From contig NC_063151.1 in the NCBI RefSeq assembly GCF_020921035.1, positions 30,324,934 through 30,388,933 on the forward strand: DNA of 64,000 nucleotides, written 5' to 3'. The notes under the pieces are model-generated. The model was given only the letters and a program-made list of their open reading frames with translations. It was not told where the DNA came from and made no database searches. The position numbers and the translations under genes are program-made. The DNA is from Rhodamnia argentea (taxonomy: Eukaryota; Streptophyta; Magnoliopsida; Myrtales; Myrtaceae). Shown in pieces: positions 1 to 12,230 of the stretch; within the stretch, counting starts at the first letter, position 1; each line of letters begins with the position of its first letter.

Positions 1-2
1 AT

Positions 3-569
3 CGAGATGATCATAAGTCTACAACCGCATACATAGTTTATATTGGCAATAATCCTATATCATGGTGCTCTCAAAAGCAAAGATCTGTTGCTCGTTCATC
101 AACCAAAGCCGAGCATCACGCAATTGCTACGACAGCATCTGAGTTCACATGGATTCAATCTCTACCGCATGAACTTGGAGTATCTTCTTCGACCACACCT
201 AGCATCTATTGCGATAATATAGGTGCTACGTATGTGTGCACCAATTCTGTTTTTCACTCCAAGATGAAACACATTGCCATTGATTATCACTTTGTTCGCG
301 GCATGGTTAACAAAGGTATGTTACGCGTGGGTCACGTGTCTACCAATGATCAACTCGCGGATGCACTAACAAAACCTCTTGCACGACAACGGTTTACTCA
401 TTTATGGTTCAAGATCGGCATTCGCGATGGAACGCCTCTCTTGCGGGGGTGTATTGGAGAAAGTATATCTCAACAGCAAAGTAATTTTAAAGATCGCTCT
501 CAATCGGATCAAGACCAGCCAAGCAATTCCGATACTCAAGGCAAGTGCAGCGAGAGTTTCCAAAGTTGA
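3..569 (+). mobile_element. Ty1/copia retrotransposon, 3' end of pol (RNase H domain), partial
   Basis: An open frame runs from the left window edge (base 3) to the stop at 567-569. It reads as the C-terminal RNase H part of a Ty1/copia polyprotein: the SSTKAEHHA motif near bases 96-122, the YCDNIGA motif near 210-230, a KHIAIDYHFVR stretch near 267-300, and QLADALTKPL near 351-380 are all hallmarks of this domain. RNase H degrades the RNA strand during reverse transcription of the element. The frame is uninterrupted in the visible part, so the element may be fairly young. The end of the frame overlaps the presumed 3' LTR, which is usual for this superfamily. Integrase and reverse transcriptase, if present, lie outside the window to the left. 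Confidence 0.9.
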
Positions 570-737
570 CGAATACTTTTCCTTCTTTGTATATAGGATT
601 TTATTTTTCTATGTATAAAAGTCATAGCTTAGGATAGATATTGTATTACATTTATTCTAGCTGACATCTTTCCATAAAGTATTAGCTATCATGTACTTTA
701 CATACTTGTAAGAAATAAAGTAATATTATCTCATCCA
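450..737 (+). repeat. Probable 3' LTR of the Ty1/copia element
   Basis: A G-rich polypurine-like tract (GCGGGGG, 443-449) is followed by TGTATTGGAGA at 450, the TG start typical of copia LTRs. The LTR plausibly ends at a CCA near 737. The right boundary is a guess because the left LTR is outside the window and no target duplication can be checked. Confidence 0.5.
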
Positions 738-2430
738 ATTCTTACGGTTCGAATAGTAATTCTCGTGAGTGAGTATAAATGGCTCGGGGGCTCCCTCCCC
801 GGCTTTTGATCCGTATCAACTAAGTAGAGAATCTCAATATGTTTAAACTGATGATTATTGCATAACCAATTTCCAATTAAGAATAGAAATACCGGATGCT
901 CAATACATGGTAACTCGGGATTCAAATTCTACGAACTGGGTGCAATCTAGTCCGAGCCACAAGGCCCGGGGGACTTAACTGGTCCATGGAGGGATGGTTT
1001 CTAAGTCTCCCGATAGTCGAACATTTGCGCTTCGACCTGCTAGTTGTGCACGGCAGCCATCGACTTCTTCCGGCGGCATTTATCCGAACTTTTCTTGCTC
1101 GAGTCTATCGATTATAATGCAATCCGTAGCAGCTCTACAATGTGAATTCAACCCCAATGTGCATATACTCCTTTGACATATTCCCTTTCCAAAAGATGAG
1201 GATGAGCCTGGACGTTCCTTTAATTTTGTGCACCAGGCAGTAATAAATGAAGGGGCAACGTTCATCGCCATGCCCTTATCTTCATCCACTTCCTCACGTG
1301 GAGATTCCTCGAGCTCTCGACTTTCGGCCTAGGAGATATTCATTCTTATGGTCCAAGATTCATAGGCATCAAATTCAAGGGACCGCTCATATATTCCCTC
1401 ATCCTCAATAGTTTCATGATCATCCACATTTCTAAAGTGAATCTAACCACATGTCGTTCTCTTCTAAGCAAACTATTGCTCATTTGTTTTTCATTTGATA
1501 AAGGAGCGCGAACCATATCTCAACGGTGTCGGAAAATCCTAAATTGATTGGTATGCTTGTGATAAATTTACCTCCGTTAGCTTCCGTAAAATGTTATCGT
1601 GAAATCATTGAGCTGGATGACATATGTCAATAACTCAGTTGACTTGGCAAGTAGAAGATAAATTTATCTATTCACCCGTTCTTTTGACGAAGGAAGGGTA
1701 TCGGTCTTTCGATAATTAGGCTCTATGAACCAAACTCCACCACCAATAAAAGGTTTGCTCGGATATGGTCGAAAATCAATCTGCGCATCTATTGGATTTC
1801 TACATGGATTTACCAAGTCAACTTAGTTATTGCCACATGCGAAAAAAAAAAAAAAACTTAGTTATTGCTATCTGTCATCTAACTCATAAATTTCACTGTA
1901 AAATTAACGGAGAGTAAATATGTCATGCGTGTACTAGTTTGAAATTTTTGACAACCTAAAAATTAGTTTGAAGAAAATTTATTACGTCTATATCAGTTTG
2001 AAATTTTTCATGTGTTCATTGACCATGAGGCGACTGACGGTTGCAATCCAAAAAGATCTCCATAAAGATTAACATAGTCGCTCCTAATCGATGGGTTTTC
2101 CCCCCTTCCAACAACCAGATTGATTTCGACCGAACAAAATAAAAAAGACAACCTGATTGATTGAATGGTCTAATTAGTAATTACGCATAGGAAACATTTC
2201 ATTGCGTGTCGTATGCTCTCGAGAGGTATCCCAGAATGCTAAAACGGAACGTCGTTTTTGAAACGATATTCAAAAGGTTTTTGTCTGCATGCGCCGAAAG
2301 TAATTGCGGTTTCATCGGCTAGCTGTAGTTGATTTCTGGGATGGGGACGAGACCGTGGGGCCTTGTTTGCTTAGGTTCCCGGACCCCACCACCCTGCAAA
2401 TGTTGCGGTCGCATTTTTCTAGGCCTAATT
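738..2430. other. Intergenic, no gene recognised
   Basis: I see no convincing coding region, RNA gene or element boundary here. Only short open frames occur on both strands, none resembling a known family. A short A tract lies near 1841-1857. Confidence 0.5.
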
Positions 2431-2439
2431 CTTTAAAAA

Positions 2440-3160
2440 AAAATTCTAAATTTTTTACTTTTATTTCAATTCTATCAACTTAATACAAAAAAAAAAAAAT
2501 CACAACTTTAGTATCTGTCTTAATTATATTAAAAAAAAAATTTATCTCATAAAAAACCTTCAATTTTTACTTTTATCCAATTCTACTACTGCCAGCCGTT
2601 CGTCCATAATCACCATTACTTAATTTTACGTTGCTCCAATTTTCTCACCAAACTTATTGATGAATTTTCGAAATTAGAAAACAGCAAGTCTCACGGACGA
2701 TGAGGTTTGAGATCGTTCGTCCAAATAATGAGATCTCCATGCCTAAACATTATGTGATGTTGAGTGTCGAGGAAAATCCGAAATTCGTCGTCTTGAGTGG
2801 TTCTGAATCTCTCGGCAATGTGTGGGGGAAGCAGAAAACATAATAAAAGTTTAGGGTTTTTTGCATGTTAGCTTTGCGGAGGAGTAATTCATTAACGGCG
2901 TGGAAATATCAAGTCGGATTAACTAACGATGACTGATGAGTATGGACGAAAGGCTAACCGGTAAAATTAAGACAAAAATAAAAGTTCGACATTTTTATGA
3001 GACAAAATTTTTTTTAGATATAATTAGGAAAATGCTAAAATTAGAATTTTTTTTTTAATATTAAGCCGATAGAATTGGGATAAAAAGTGAAAATTGAGAT
3101 TTTTTATAAGATAAAAAAATTGAATATAAGTGAGACAAATGCCAAAGTTGAAGTTTTTTT
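2440..3160. repeat. Long AT-rich inverted repeat (fold-back / MITE-like element)
   Basis: The left arm (about 2440-2640) and the right arm (about 2950-3160) are imperfect inverted copies. Each carries recurring pieces such as ACTTTTATCCCAATTCTAT, TAGTATCTGTCTTAATTATAT and TTTATCTCATAAAAA. Within each arm the pieces are repeated roughly every 70-90 bases, so the arms are themselves tandemly repetitive. The centre (about 2640-2940) is less AT-rich and has no recognised gene. No clean target duplication was found, so the ends are approximate. Confidence 0.5.
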
Positions 3161-3242
3161 TTTGGGGGGGGTATTGGACTCATTTTTCTATGATATTCTT
3201 TTCGCACATTGTATAAAAAAAAATATATTTCATGGACCATGA

Positions 3243-3262
3243 CACATACATACATACATACA

Positions 3263-3353
<91 letters not shown>
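3243..3353. repeat. Compound microsatellite (ACAT)n then (TA)n
   Basis: About twelve ACAT units (3243-3291) run directly into about thirty TA units (3291-3353). This produces artificial YIYIYI and HTYI open frames on both strands. Confidence 0.97.
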
Positions 3354-3355
<2 letters not shown>

Positions 3356-3408
3356 CAGACATGGACCATGACAAATACATGCATACATATATTTTAAAAT
3401 GAAGTTTG

Positions 3409-3638
3409 GAGTGGCTTCTATATAAACGTAGCTGGGGAGATGACAGCCAAATCATTTCTCCGCCTAGAGATGCAAACCCCTGAAGAAGCCAAGTCGACTC
3501 TTGTTGGATGAAAATTTCATTTATTTCTTCGAAGAAGATCCCCCATTCGGTGGGGACTTCTCTAAAGCGTGAATCAGGTTTTCCATCAAACTTCCAAGAA
3601 TCGGAGAAAACTCCTGCTAATACAAAGGGGCATCTCAA
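3409..3638 (-). other. Unrecognised open reading segment downstream of RFS1
   Basis: The minus strand is open from an ATG at 3638 to the microsatellite and has fairly complex composition (for example REVPTEWGIFFEEINEIF). I do not recognise the protein. It lies just beyond the 3' end of the RFS1-type gene and has no visible promoter. It could be a gene relic, part of an element, or chance. Confidence 0.15.
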
Positions 3639-3809
3639 TGCTAAGAACCTAAAAAGACGAGGACATTTTGGCGAAGTTGATTATTAGATGATCTGATTTG
3701 TTTCGATCCGAGCCATAGATATCTTCAACTTGAACACCCATTTTTCTTCTTCTACTCTACCATAAGGAAGATTGCCATAGAAACCCCGATTGTCGATAGA
3801 GGAGCGACT

Positions 3810-6800
3810 CTATAGGTCAATCACTATGTTCCATTGGTATAACTCTACCTCTGGAACTCGCAAAGCGAAGGTGACTAAGCCAGATCGTTCTTCATATCCG
3901 AATTCCGAGTGTTCCGAACCAACTAGTACTCTTTGTGGTCGAAGTGAAGAATACGCACCAAATACTCCACAGCCACGGACTTTCAAGCTCACCGATCCGC
4001 TCTCTGTCTCATATTCCAACCACTTGATAGCGCCTCCTGAATTGAACATCTTGATGAGACCTATAGGGGCAAACAAGGCTCCGCTCCGCAGTTCCTTCAC
4101 GGGGACTACCGTGAAAACTTCGTATTCCCGGGATTGTAAGGTAACTGGAAATGATGTGTTCCGAGGGACATAAACTACCTCTCCTGCAATAACCATCAAT
4201 AAACAGTCATCCTCAATCAACAGATGATCATACATGCACGAAATTTACAAAATAGTCCCTTTTCATATGGCATGAAACCCCGTCACTGTAACAATGACTA
4301 ATGCTTTCACTTTAACAGCGTTTGTTAGAGGCGTGTGACCAAAGACACCACCATGGATGCAGATCATACCTGCAAGATGGGAATATAGGATGACGTTGCC
4401 TGTCCAGTTGGCACCAGCAACTTTGGGCAGATAATCAACATCGTCAGCCCTTATGACACCAGTAACTGTGCCGGGTTGTTCGTCATGAATGAGATTCTTC
4501 TTTCCAACCTTACACCACCCAGCTCCCTGACAGTTGAAGACTCCCATGACACCAGAAAAATCATTCATGTTCCATATCTTCAGAAGGCTGGAAAATGATA
4601 AAAGGGCAGCTCACTGAGTTAGCAAAAATAAAAAGGATATGAAGCAGTAGTTGGGCATGAATGCTTAAAATGTTCAAAATTTCTTTTACCTTTTTCCATC
4701 TCTTGCAGGATCAGTAAACAAACAATCCCTGGTGGGTCTGCCAGGTAGCTTGGCCCTCAATATTGATCCATCAGGAAGAACAAGCTTTTTCAGTAGATTG
4801 AAGTCATGCTGGCCAGGTTTATCACTGCATCGAATGGGAAAACCGGCAAGAGGATAATCTTCATCAACCTCAAACTTTTGAACCATAACAGATCATGAAA
4901 TGATATGTAAAAACTCTTACCTCACATAAATCGCGCATCCACCTACTGCACGGGCTGCACCATGATATTCAGCCATCGGGTGGAGGCTCTGCATCGCATT
5001 ACAATGTGCAAATTGTCGTCAAGAAAGAAGTTGAAAGAAGATATTATAAGCAAGAAGGGTAAGCACGTCCTTAGATTTGTGCAACATAATGAAACAGGAC
5101 AAACACAGGCACCTATAACGTTTTTTAGCTTACATGAAACATATCCCAATCAGGCTGCATGAACTCCCCGAGGAAAATGGTATTGTAAGCAACTGATGCA
5201 ATATGGATTGTGTGTGATGCTGGATCTCTAGGCCAGAAGTCATCTGAAGCCCTTATAACAGCTGTCCGCTTCGCGCTGAAATTTCAACCACAAAAGCCCC
5301 AAATTTAAATGGAATCTCCAATGTAACATACAACACAAAAGGCACCTACTAAAACCTACCTGTACAACCCATCTGTGTTGTGACTCATACAAGATATGAT
5401 GCTATTGTCTGGAAAATTCCTAGAGATAGATGCCTCTAATGCCTGGTGATATTTCCTAGCAAGTTTCACTCTTCCACCGTGGCCTGCCCCCAGAGTTTCC
5501 AAGATATTCTGAACATCGACCTTAACACCATCGATACCAGCAGAAGCAAGATAGGAGTGGAGCTCGTTGTAAAAGCTGAAAACTTTCTCAGGATTGACGA
5601 GGCCAAGGCCATTAGTGGCGATGCTATTGAGAGCATCACAAGGCTCATTGGATTGAACTCCTGGAGATGAGACAGGGTATGCCATCTTGGACTCGTAATG
5701 TTCCATTCCATCAACACCAGGCCTAACACCACCCCAGTAACCTGTGATCGCGTGCCACACAAATGCATACCTAAAATTTGGGGGACAAGTTTCTGGCATT
5801 AGAATTTGGAGCAACTACTTAATTGAGCTGAGTTTGAGGCAGAATCTATATATCACAATATGCATACTTCAAGGCATGTTTTTCTTTGATTTCAGTGACG
5901 ATATGACAAAGGCCCAATGCCGGATCGTCTACTCTGCTACCCTCTTGGCCATTTTGCTGGAACTTATGGTTCTCCTTGATATGAGTTAATCGGTTCGCAA
6001 AACTGATACAACAAAGATACTAGTGTTAACCAAATGAATTTGCAGCCAAAACTACGGAAAGTAAAAATTATTCTGCCACTTACTTGGCAGTGTTGTCTGC
6101 TTTGGATTCTTTGCTGACGGGATCCATGCCAACAGATTGCCATCCATCATCAATTATGACAAACCTGGGAGGTACTCCACCTTTCTCCAAGCTGCAAGGT
6201 GATGTCAATAACTTTCAACTAATATGAGAACCTGTACTCTGAATTTGTTGCCACTACCAAGCAAATTTAACAAAGGTTGTTTACTAAGTAGTGTGGTGTG
6301 GTAAAACCGTATTCGGTAATCAAACTGGCCACCCACCTTGTTCCCGAGTCCCACTCTTTGATAACCGTTTAAAGTTTGTCACTATTTCAGTAAACTAATT
6401 TCAAGAAATATTTCGTGTCTCAAGTAGTTTATTTTAAGAGTCTTTACCTCTCTAGTCCTTGTTTCACACCATCAGCTGTGACGTCTGTATAGAAAGCATC
6501 CCAGGTACACCAGCCAAACCAGTTCAGCATATCGGGCATCTGCGCCACAAAGGAGGACATCATAGCAATGTTTACCATTTCAAAGCATTACATCATACAT
6601 ATGACAACCTTCTTGGGTACGTAAAAGTACCTTCTTTCTCTCGCGGTGAGAAAACGTCTCTAGATGTTTCTCAACGGTCCTGTACACATTAAAGCACTTT
6701 GAGGATACATCATGCAGACTCAAACCTCGAAATGTAGCCTATCATATCATCAAAGCCGTTTTCAATACGAGTTGATTGACAATTCGAGCAAATCTCATGC

Positions 6801-8137
6801 CTTTACGGCGTAATTCCAATTGCATGAAGCCAACATATCTCATAATAGCTAGATTGACAAGATTTTTGTCGAGTATCAAAAAGCAACCTCTATACATGGG
6901 GAAAAAGTTGCTTCGACTTGACTACAAGGTTGTAACTTTGGAGTACATGGATCTCAAATACAATGATCTAACTTCAGAGTTTATCATCTAGTAAGAATAC
7001 AGACATCAACGAAGTAATCATAGAACTTACTTGACAGCATTGGTGATGACCTCAAATGGGTCAGAACCAGCCGCCACAAAAACCAGGTGACTTCCCTCAA
7101 ATCCAGTAACCGCAGGATCACCTGCATAAGTCCACAGGTTAATCAATTTCAAACACATGATTAATTAAGATGAGAGAAAATTTTATGATGTATTCTTCCT
7201 CTTACCGCTTTCTAAACAAATTTCCAGCTCATTACGTTCATTTCCTTGCAAAACAGCTCTGAAATCACCTTCGAGAATTGGTAAGAAAACAGTATATAGT
7301 GCCGTCTGGTCAGAGGACCCATCTTCGCCACAGTTATCAAAGTGAGAGCCATCTCGCGCCTCCACGACCAGGAACTGAGTCTCAAAAGGTATGTCTTGAC
7401 CACAGTTACCCATCCTCTGCGTCATCCACCACATTTTGAAGCGAAACAAACACAGGAAGCGCAGTCCCCTGAAATCAACCAACATTTAAACAAGAACTTG
7501 GTAAGATGACCTTCATTATCAGAATAATGAAAGCATCTGAAATTCTAGCTCAAATCAAAGGTTAAGCCCACGGACAGAGACAGCGGATGAACTTGAAGGC
7601 ATCACACGATTACGAATTTACACTCATGGCGGTCTTCTGCAACTGGTCCTGTAAAAGCAGTCTGTCTCGGCCACATTGGTTTCCACAGGCAGTTTGATTA
7701 CATGGCAAGTTAGCATATGAACGAGAATAACATCTGTCGAACGAAAAAGTCCCAGACCAGGCAGGACTTGATGAGCTAAGTTAGGCGCTACCGTTACTGG
7801 AGTGCCCGGCCTCTCTCGGTTGACCATACTTAAAAGAAGAAAACCAACGAGCATTATTTGGCTGCGTTGCCCTGTGCTATGTTCGTCAAAGACAGAGAGC
7901 TGGACAACAAGAACGAGCCATGACATCGAAAGGGAAGCAAACATACTCGAGCTTGCCGACGGGGAAAACGCGGCGACTCCCGGTCTGATCGGACCTAACG
8001 CCGATGAACGCGCCGCTCGCCAACCCGCCGCCGCCCGCCGGCGCGACCTCGATGTTCGGGTGCACATCCGTCAACACGCAGCTCCCGAGCACCGTCAACT
8101 TCCCATTGCTCACGCTAATCCCAGCCCCGACCGTCAT
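3810..8137 (-). CDS. RFS1: Galactinol-sucrose galactosyltransferase, RFS1/SIP1 type (13 exons, 758 aa)
   Basis: This GH36 family enzyme is related to raffinose synthase and moves galactose between galactinol, sucrose and raffinose-type sugars; members of the SIP branch may instead hydrolyse galactosides. Exons on the minus strand: 8137-7947, 7468-7206, 7121-7031, 6679-6631, 6539-6448, 6191-6084, 6002-5868, 5770-5360, 5275-5134, 4988-4921, 4824-4690, 4587-4370, 4183-3810. All introns are GT-AG and the exons sum to 2277 nt, in frame with a stop. The start MTVGAGISV matches the family N-terminus. Visible motifs: [10 protein letters not shown] (about residues 205-214), IIDDGWQ (241-247), the nucleophile Asp395 in KVDVQ, and the likely acid/base Asp459 in [10 protein letters not shown]. 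There is no signal peptide, so a cytosolic place is expected. Length equals the family norm. Substrate preference cannot be read from sequence. Confidence 0.95.
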
Positions 8138-8270
8138 CGTTCGCGCCGCCTCTCAACTCAACCCCGGACCCTTCTCGAGTAGCGCGAAACGCGAGGGCAA
8201 TGCACTACCAAGCACGGACGATCGTCGAGGGAGAAGCAGTGGCGTGCCCATGGCGAGAGATGCGAAGGGG

Positions 8271-8278
8271 CATTTATA
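8271..8278 (-). promoter_or_regulatory. TATA box of the RFS1-type gene
   Basis: TATAAATG on the minus strand lies 134-141 bases upstream of the start codon at 8137. Transcription would start near 8240-8250. An ATG at 8251-8249, at or just inside the predicted transcript end, opens a 32-codon frame that stops at 8153, 15 bases before the real start. It could act as an upstream ORF if it is transcribed. Confidence 0.65.
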
Positions 8279-9291
8279 CTGGGGATGGGGAAAGGAGGCC
8301 ATGGAAAGGCACGGGAGAGGTCGCACGCACACGAGCACGAGGTGTTGGTGACAACGATGTAAACTTCCGCTTTTCCATTTTTTTTTTCTTTATTATTATT
8401 ACTTTTTTTTTAGCTGATGAGGAGTCGGGATTATTTGAAATTGCAGTGGCGAAGGGCTCCAGGGACACTGGCGGAAAAAACGGCCGTGCGTTGCGTACTG
8501 CGCGAAAGAGGAAAAATATCTTTCCTCATGTTTCCTGAAAATGGCGGGAACGATCCCCATTCGTCGTACCGGTTCACTTTTAATAATTCAATCTGCCTTT
8601 TACGTACGTAAAAAGCAAAAGAAAAAGGGAGCCAGAGGGACTTCCCACAAGCGAAACTTTTAATCTCGGCCGTCGCAGCCGTGGCCCCCCCGCCCCGGCC
8701 CCCCCACCCCACGAAGCAGTGCTAATCACATGATCTGCTGTGGAAATTTACACGTCGCCCCTCAAATTGTGGTATTATTGCAATTTACTCCCGATTTCGC
8801 ACGACCATGTCCCTAGCGTGTCGAGCATGGAAGATATATTGCAATGCTTTTTTTCCGTACAGTCTCGTCAAGGGGTTCAAGATGGACGGCTGAGAGCAGC
8901 CAGGAGAACGAAGAAAGGGACGGCGGCGATTTGTGGAGGAGTAGGACGGGACGCGCCTTATTGTTCCTCCGAAAAGATATCTGCCTCGTGAGCTGGAACG
9001 GACGTGGCTTCCCCGGAGATGCTTGCGCGGAATCGTCCGCTTCCTCCCCTCCCCCGGTAACAAATTACCCGGAAAGGGAAAGCTCAGAAGGCCCAAAAAC
9101 AAAGTCAAAATGGAAGCGACGACTAATATGCCACGTGTCTTCTCCTGGATGGTCGAGTTAAAATAAACAGAGTTTACCCAAAAAAATTTGAAGAGAAGGA
9201 GACGTGTTTGCTAATTTGAGAAAAATGCGTGACTCATAATTAGTTGGGCAGGTATAGATTGGCTGGCGATGGATGCATGAGATGACGTGGA
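8279..9291. other. Upstream region of RFS1 with a G-box
   Basis: No gene is recognised. A CACGTG G-box/ABRE-type site lies at 9132-9137, and further CACGTG sites lie at 9331-9336 (inside the SINE), 10491-10496 and 10720-10725. Raffinose-pathway genes are often ABA- and stress-responsive, so the nearest sites could matter, but the distance (about 1 kb or more) makes this tentative. A G-run and C-run cluster lies at 8685-8712. Confidence 0.4.
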
Positions 9292-9303
9292 GGTGTTGAA
9301 TAA

Positions 9304-9438
9304 TTTTTTTTTTTTATAATCGAGGTTTTCCACGTGCAATGAAGTCTTCCTCGATATGGTAGGATCGAACCCGAAATCCCATCGGTTTAACTGTCTAAGA
9401 TTCAAGCGTCTCACTAATTTATCCGGCGCCTCATTGGC
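9304..9438 (-). mobile_element. tRNA-derived SINE with poly(A) tail and 12-bp target duplication
   Basis: Read on the minus strand the unit starts near 9438, carries GGGTTCGATCC at 9372-9362 (an exact fit to the RNA polymerase III B-box), and ends in a run of about 11 A (9314-9304). The flanks are GGTGTTAAATAA (9439-9450) and GGTGTTGAATAA (9292-9303), a 12-bp target duplication with one mismatch. The length of about 135 bp, A tail and duplication together fit a SINE. The A-box is not clear. Confidence 0.75.
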
Positions 9439-9593
9439 GGTGTTAAATAAGTTGCTTTAGTAAAAGGGAAAGAAAGAAATATCTTCATAACCCACGAAAA
9501 TAATTAGATATAAATTATTGTCGATAATGATAATATTTTTCGTTGATTATTTTTTTCTAAACTATATAACTAACCCTTTTTTTTTTTCGAAAG

Positions 9594-9706
9594 GAGAGTG
9601 CGTGTCGCCGAGTCAGCTTGCAGCCGGATGCGCCGCACACGAAACACGTGCAATCATGTCTCTTATAGAGGAGAGTGCGTGTCGCCAAGTCAGCTTGTGG
9701 CCCACG
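9594..9706. repeat. Local direct duplication of about 35 bp
   Basis: The segment AGGAGAGTGCGTGTCGCC followed by AGTCAGCTTG occurs at about 9594 and again at about 9669 with few differences, separated by about 40 bases. Confidence 0.7.
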
Positions 9707-9739
9707 GACAGCTCAGATCGTACGCGGATGGGATAATAG

Positions 9740-11600
9740 ACTCCCTTGTTTTTTTCCCTTGTGCCTCAAATGTTCAGTGTAGACCAACTAACGAAATCCG
9801 TCTATGCACACAAACAAAATCCAAGTCATAAGTAGTTTTTTTTTTTTCACAAGACTAATGTTTAAGTAGTATTGGGAAATTAACTCTATGTATTTAATGG
9901 ATAGTGTACGTTGTATTTATTTCACTCGATCATTTTTTACTCTCTTTTTTCGCAATCAAAACAAGACATTTATCGAATAATCGTTTAATTTTTAAGTCGT
10001 TAATTACAAAGCGTTGCGAAAATAGTTCGCCGTGTTGAAAATTGTCGGTTTTCTTTATTTTTGGTTTTCTGAGAAGTAATGTGAAGGCATTCTTAGGAAG
10101 ATCCATTTACAGACGGATAGAAGAAAAAAGGGAAAACACGGTTGAGGCATTCATTTGTGCCATGACACACGATATCTCGAGAGAGCCGTTAAGATCGTCA
10201 CGGTTCGAAAATTGTACCTTGACCAGCTGCAATTGACATTTCGAACCCGAATTACATGTGTGGTCCCCTTGTTCTCAACACTCCATTCATTCAATCATTC
10301 ATCACATTTGCACAAATCGATCAAGGCTATTCATAGGTCCAATGTCTTTTTTTTTTTTTTTTTTTTGTGGTGGGTTGGGGGGGTAGGTTGGGGAATTGAA
10401 AGTCTCGAGGTTTTTTTTATTTTTTAAAGGCTAGTTTTGTCCGCACGTCCACTTTTCCTCGATTCCCGACGGAGAATGCTAAAAACAAGGCACGTGATTC
10501 CACAGGCTATCTTTCGCTACATAAGTTAGGAACCGTAACGCGATCTGTCCATTCCTGCCTCTCCATCGTTTGCTTTTTCTTACCGCGCCAGCCCAAGGAT
10601 TCGCCACCAAGAACCGCCAAGAAGATAACCGATGTCTATCCGATTCGTTTCATGACAACTCTGGACTGAGCTGAGCTGCACATGATCCCTCGTACTTTGC
10701 CCCCCCCAAAAAAAACGTGCACGTGAAGTTGGAATCACTGGCACAACATTTAAGCTTTCGCGTGCCTCCATTGGTCCACCTACTCGAGCGATCTTAAGGG
10801 CGCGCTCTCTTATATTAGCCCAATGTGTTCGGGATTTTCTTTCGTGGAACGCTCTTTAACGAGATTTGAATCCAATAATCTCAACGAGGGGGACGAATAA
10901 ACTCCAAGATCATTGTTCTTTGACGTTGATGCGATGGCGAGCGTTTATTTTGCCATGCGAAATGGGCTTTGAAATAAATAATCTTCATTGTGCATGGCAT
11001 TATGTGCCTAAAACCTAACTGTCAAGCAAAATCCGAACCGCTTGAATCCTGATGGGTCAAACCTTAAACCGCTTTCATTATCCACTATGGTTATCTACTC
11101 ACCTCCACAAGTATCAGTTATGTATAGAAGTGGCGATATAGGTCAAGAATCAAATTATATATGGATACTCAATATTTCAAAAGCAAGCCAAATTTTAAAT
11201 ATCGAAACCCGACTCTATGTGGGTTTCTGTGGGCTATTGGACCCATAGTCAATCCATTTTGATTATTACCTTAATCCTCAAAACATACATGCACAAAATC
11301 CAACTCCGACAGAGTCTACGAAGTTCCGAGCAAGGGACACGACTCGCCGCCATTGCTCATCCCTCGAGGACCCACTGGAGCTCATCGCTCAAGCACCGTT
11401 GCCACCCTCGTCGCTCGTCGCCACCATTACTCGTCCCTTGAACATCTCGACCATCATCTGTTCTTCAACTTTAAATTACTCTCTCTCTCTCTCTCTCTCT
11501 CTCTCCCCACCTTCCTCCCTAAGACTCCAAAACTCCTAGATCTGATACCGACTGAGGTCGGAGACCTCCAAATCAGCAAAGATAGAGGTTGGCAACTTAT
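9740..11600. other. Intergenic, no gene recognised
   Basis: Contains T-rich runs (for example 10345-10366), two CACGTG sites (10491, 10720) and a (CT)n microsatellite at 11479-11505. Open frames here are short and unlike known proteins. Confidence 0.5.
11479..11505. repeat. (CT)n microsatellite
   Basis: About thirteen uninterrupted CT units. Confidence 0.95.
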
Positions 11601-11601
11601 G

Positions 11602-12230
11602 CGAAAAAGTGTCGGAAAAGTCTTAAATCTTGTACCAATTTAGTCTCAAATATTTTATTGATGCAAATTTAGTCATAAACCTTTTGATCTATAACCAATT
11701 CAATCATTCTAACTAATTTTGGCTAGATATTGTTAACATGGATGTTGGACGGCCTACGTGGCACAATCAGGCCCGACATGAACATTTTTTAATATTTTTT
11801 TTCCTTTTTTTTCTTGTCTTTTTTTTTTCGAGTTCCTTCGGTGGCCGACGAGGGTGACCCTCATCGCCACGGGCGATCGTCGGCCTTGCCGGAGCAAGGG
11901 CGAATGCTAGCGTGGCCGACAAGCGATTTGACAAGGCCAACCCTCGCCCAAGCCAAGGCGGCCTCGCCGAGCATCACCTGTGGTGGCGAGGGCAGCCCTC
12001 GTAGGCCACCGCCGGAGGACTTGGAAAAAGAGACAGGAAAAAAATAAAGTGAAAAATAAAAAATTGAAAAATTATTAAAATATTATTAAAAAAATGTCCA
12101 CGTTAGAGCTGCCATCCGGCGTCCACATCTCTATGTCAAAAAGTTTATTACTGAATTGATATAAATAAAAAATTTAGGATTAAATTATCACCGATGCAAT
12201 AGAGTTAGAATTTTTATGACACTTTTTTCG
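11602..12230. mobile_element. Long-TIR MITE-like element with GC-rich core
   Basis: The left end CGAAAAAGTGTCGGAAAAG and the reverse complement of the right end (ACGAAAAAAGTGTCATAAAA) are similar. Both arms continue with the recurring AATTTAGTC / AATTCAGT pieces seen in other elements of this window. The core (about 11830-12020) is GC-rich with CCCTCGCC and GGCGAGGGCAGCCCTCG words. The insertion lies between short GAGGTC-GGAGACCTC palindromic repeats. No exact target duplication was seen, so the ends are approximate. Confidence 0.6.

Noticed and set aside
3243..3291. Regular 4-bp repeats considered as a CRISPR-like array
   Set aside because: There are no unique spacers and the DNA is nuclear plant DNA; it is a plain microsatellite.
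3180..3397. Open frames with YIYIYI and HTYIHT repeats on both strands
   Set aside because: They are translations of the (ACAT)n/(TA)n microsatellite.
5446..5768. Additional frames on both strands in RFS1 exon 8
   Set aside because: They are shadow frames; the spliced GH36 reading frame explains the sequence.
8004..8351. Plus-strand frames opposite RFS1 exon 1
   Set aside because: Antisense shadows of a GC-rich exon and promoter without any family match.
9362..9372. B-box suggesting a tRNA gene
   Set aside because: No cloverleaf can be drawn, and the A tail plus target duplication point to a SINE.
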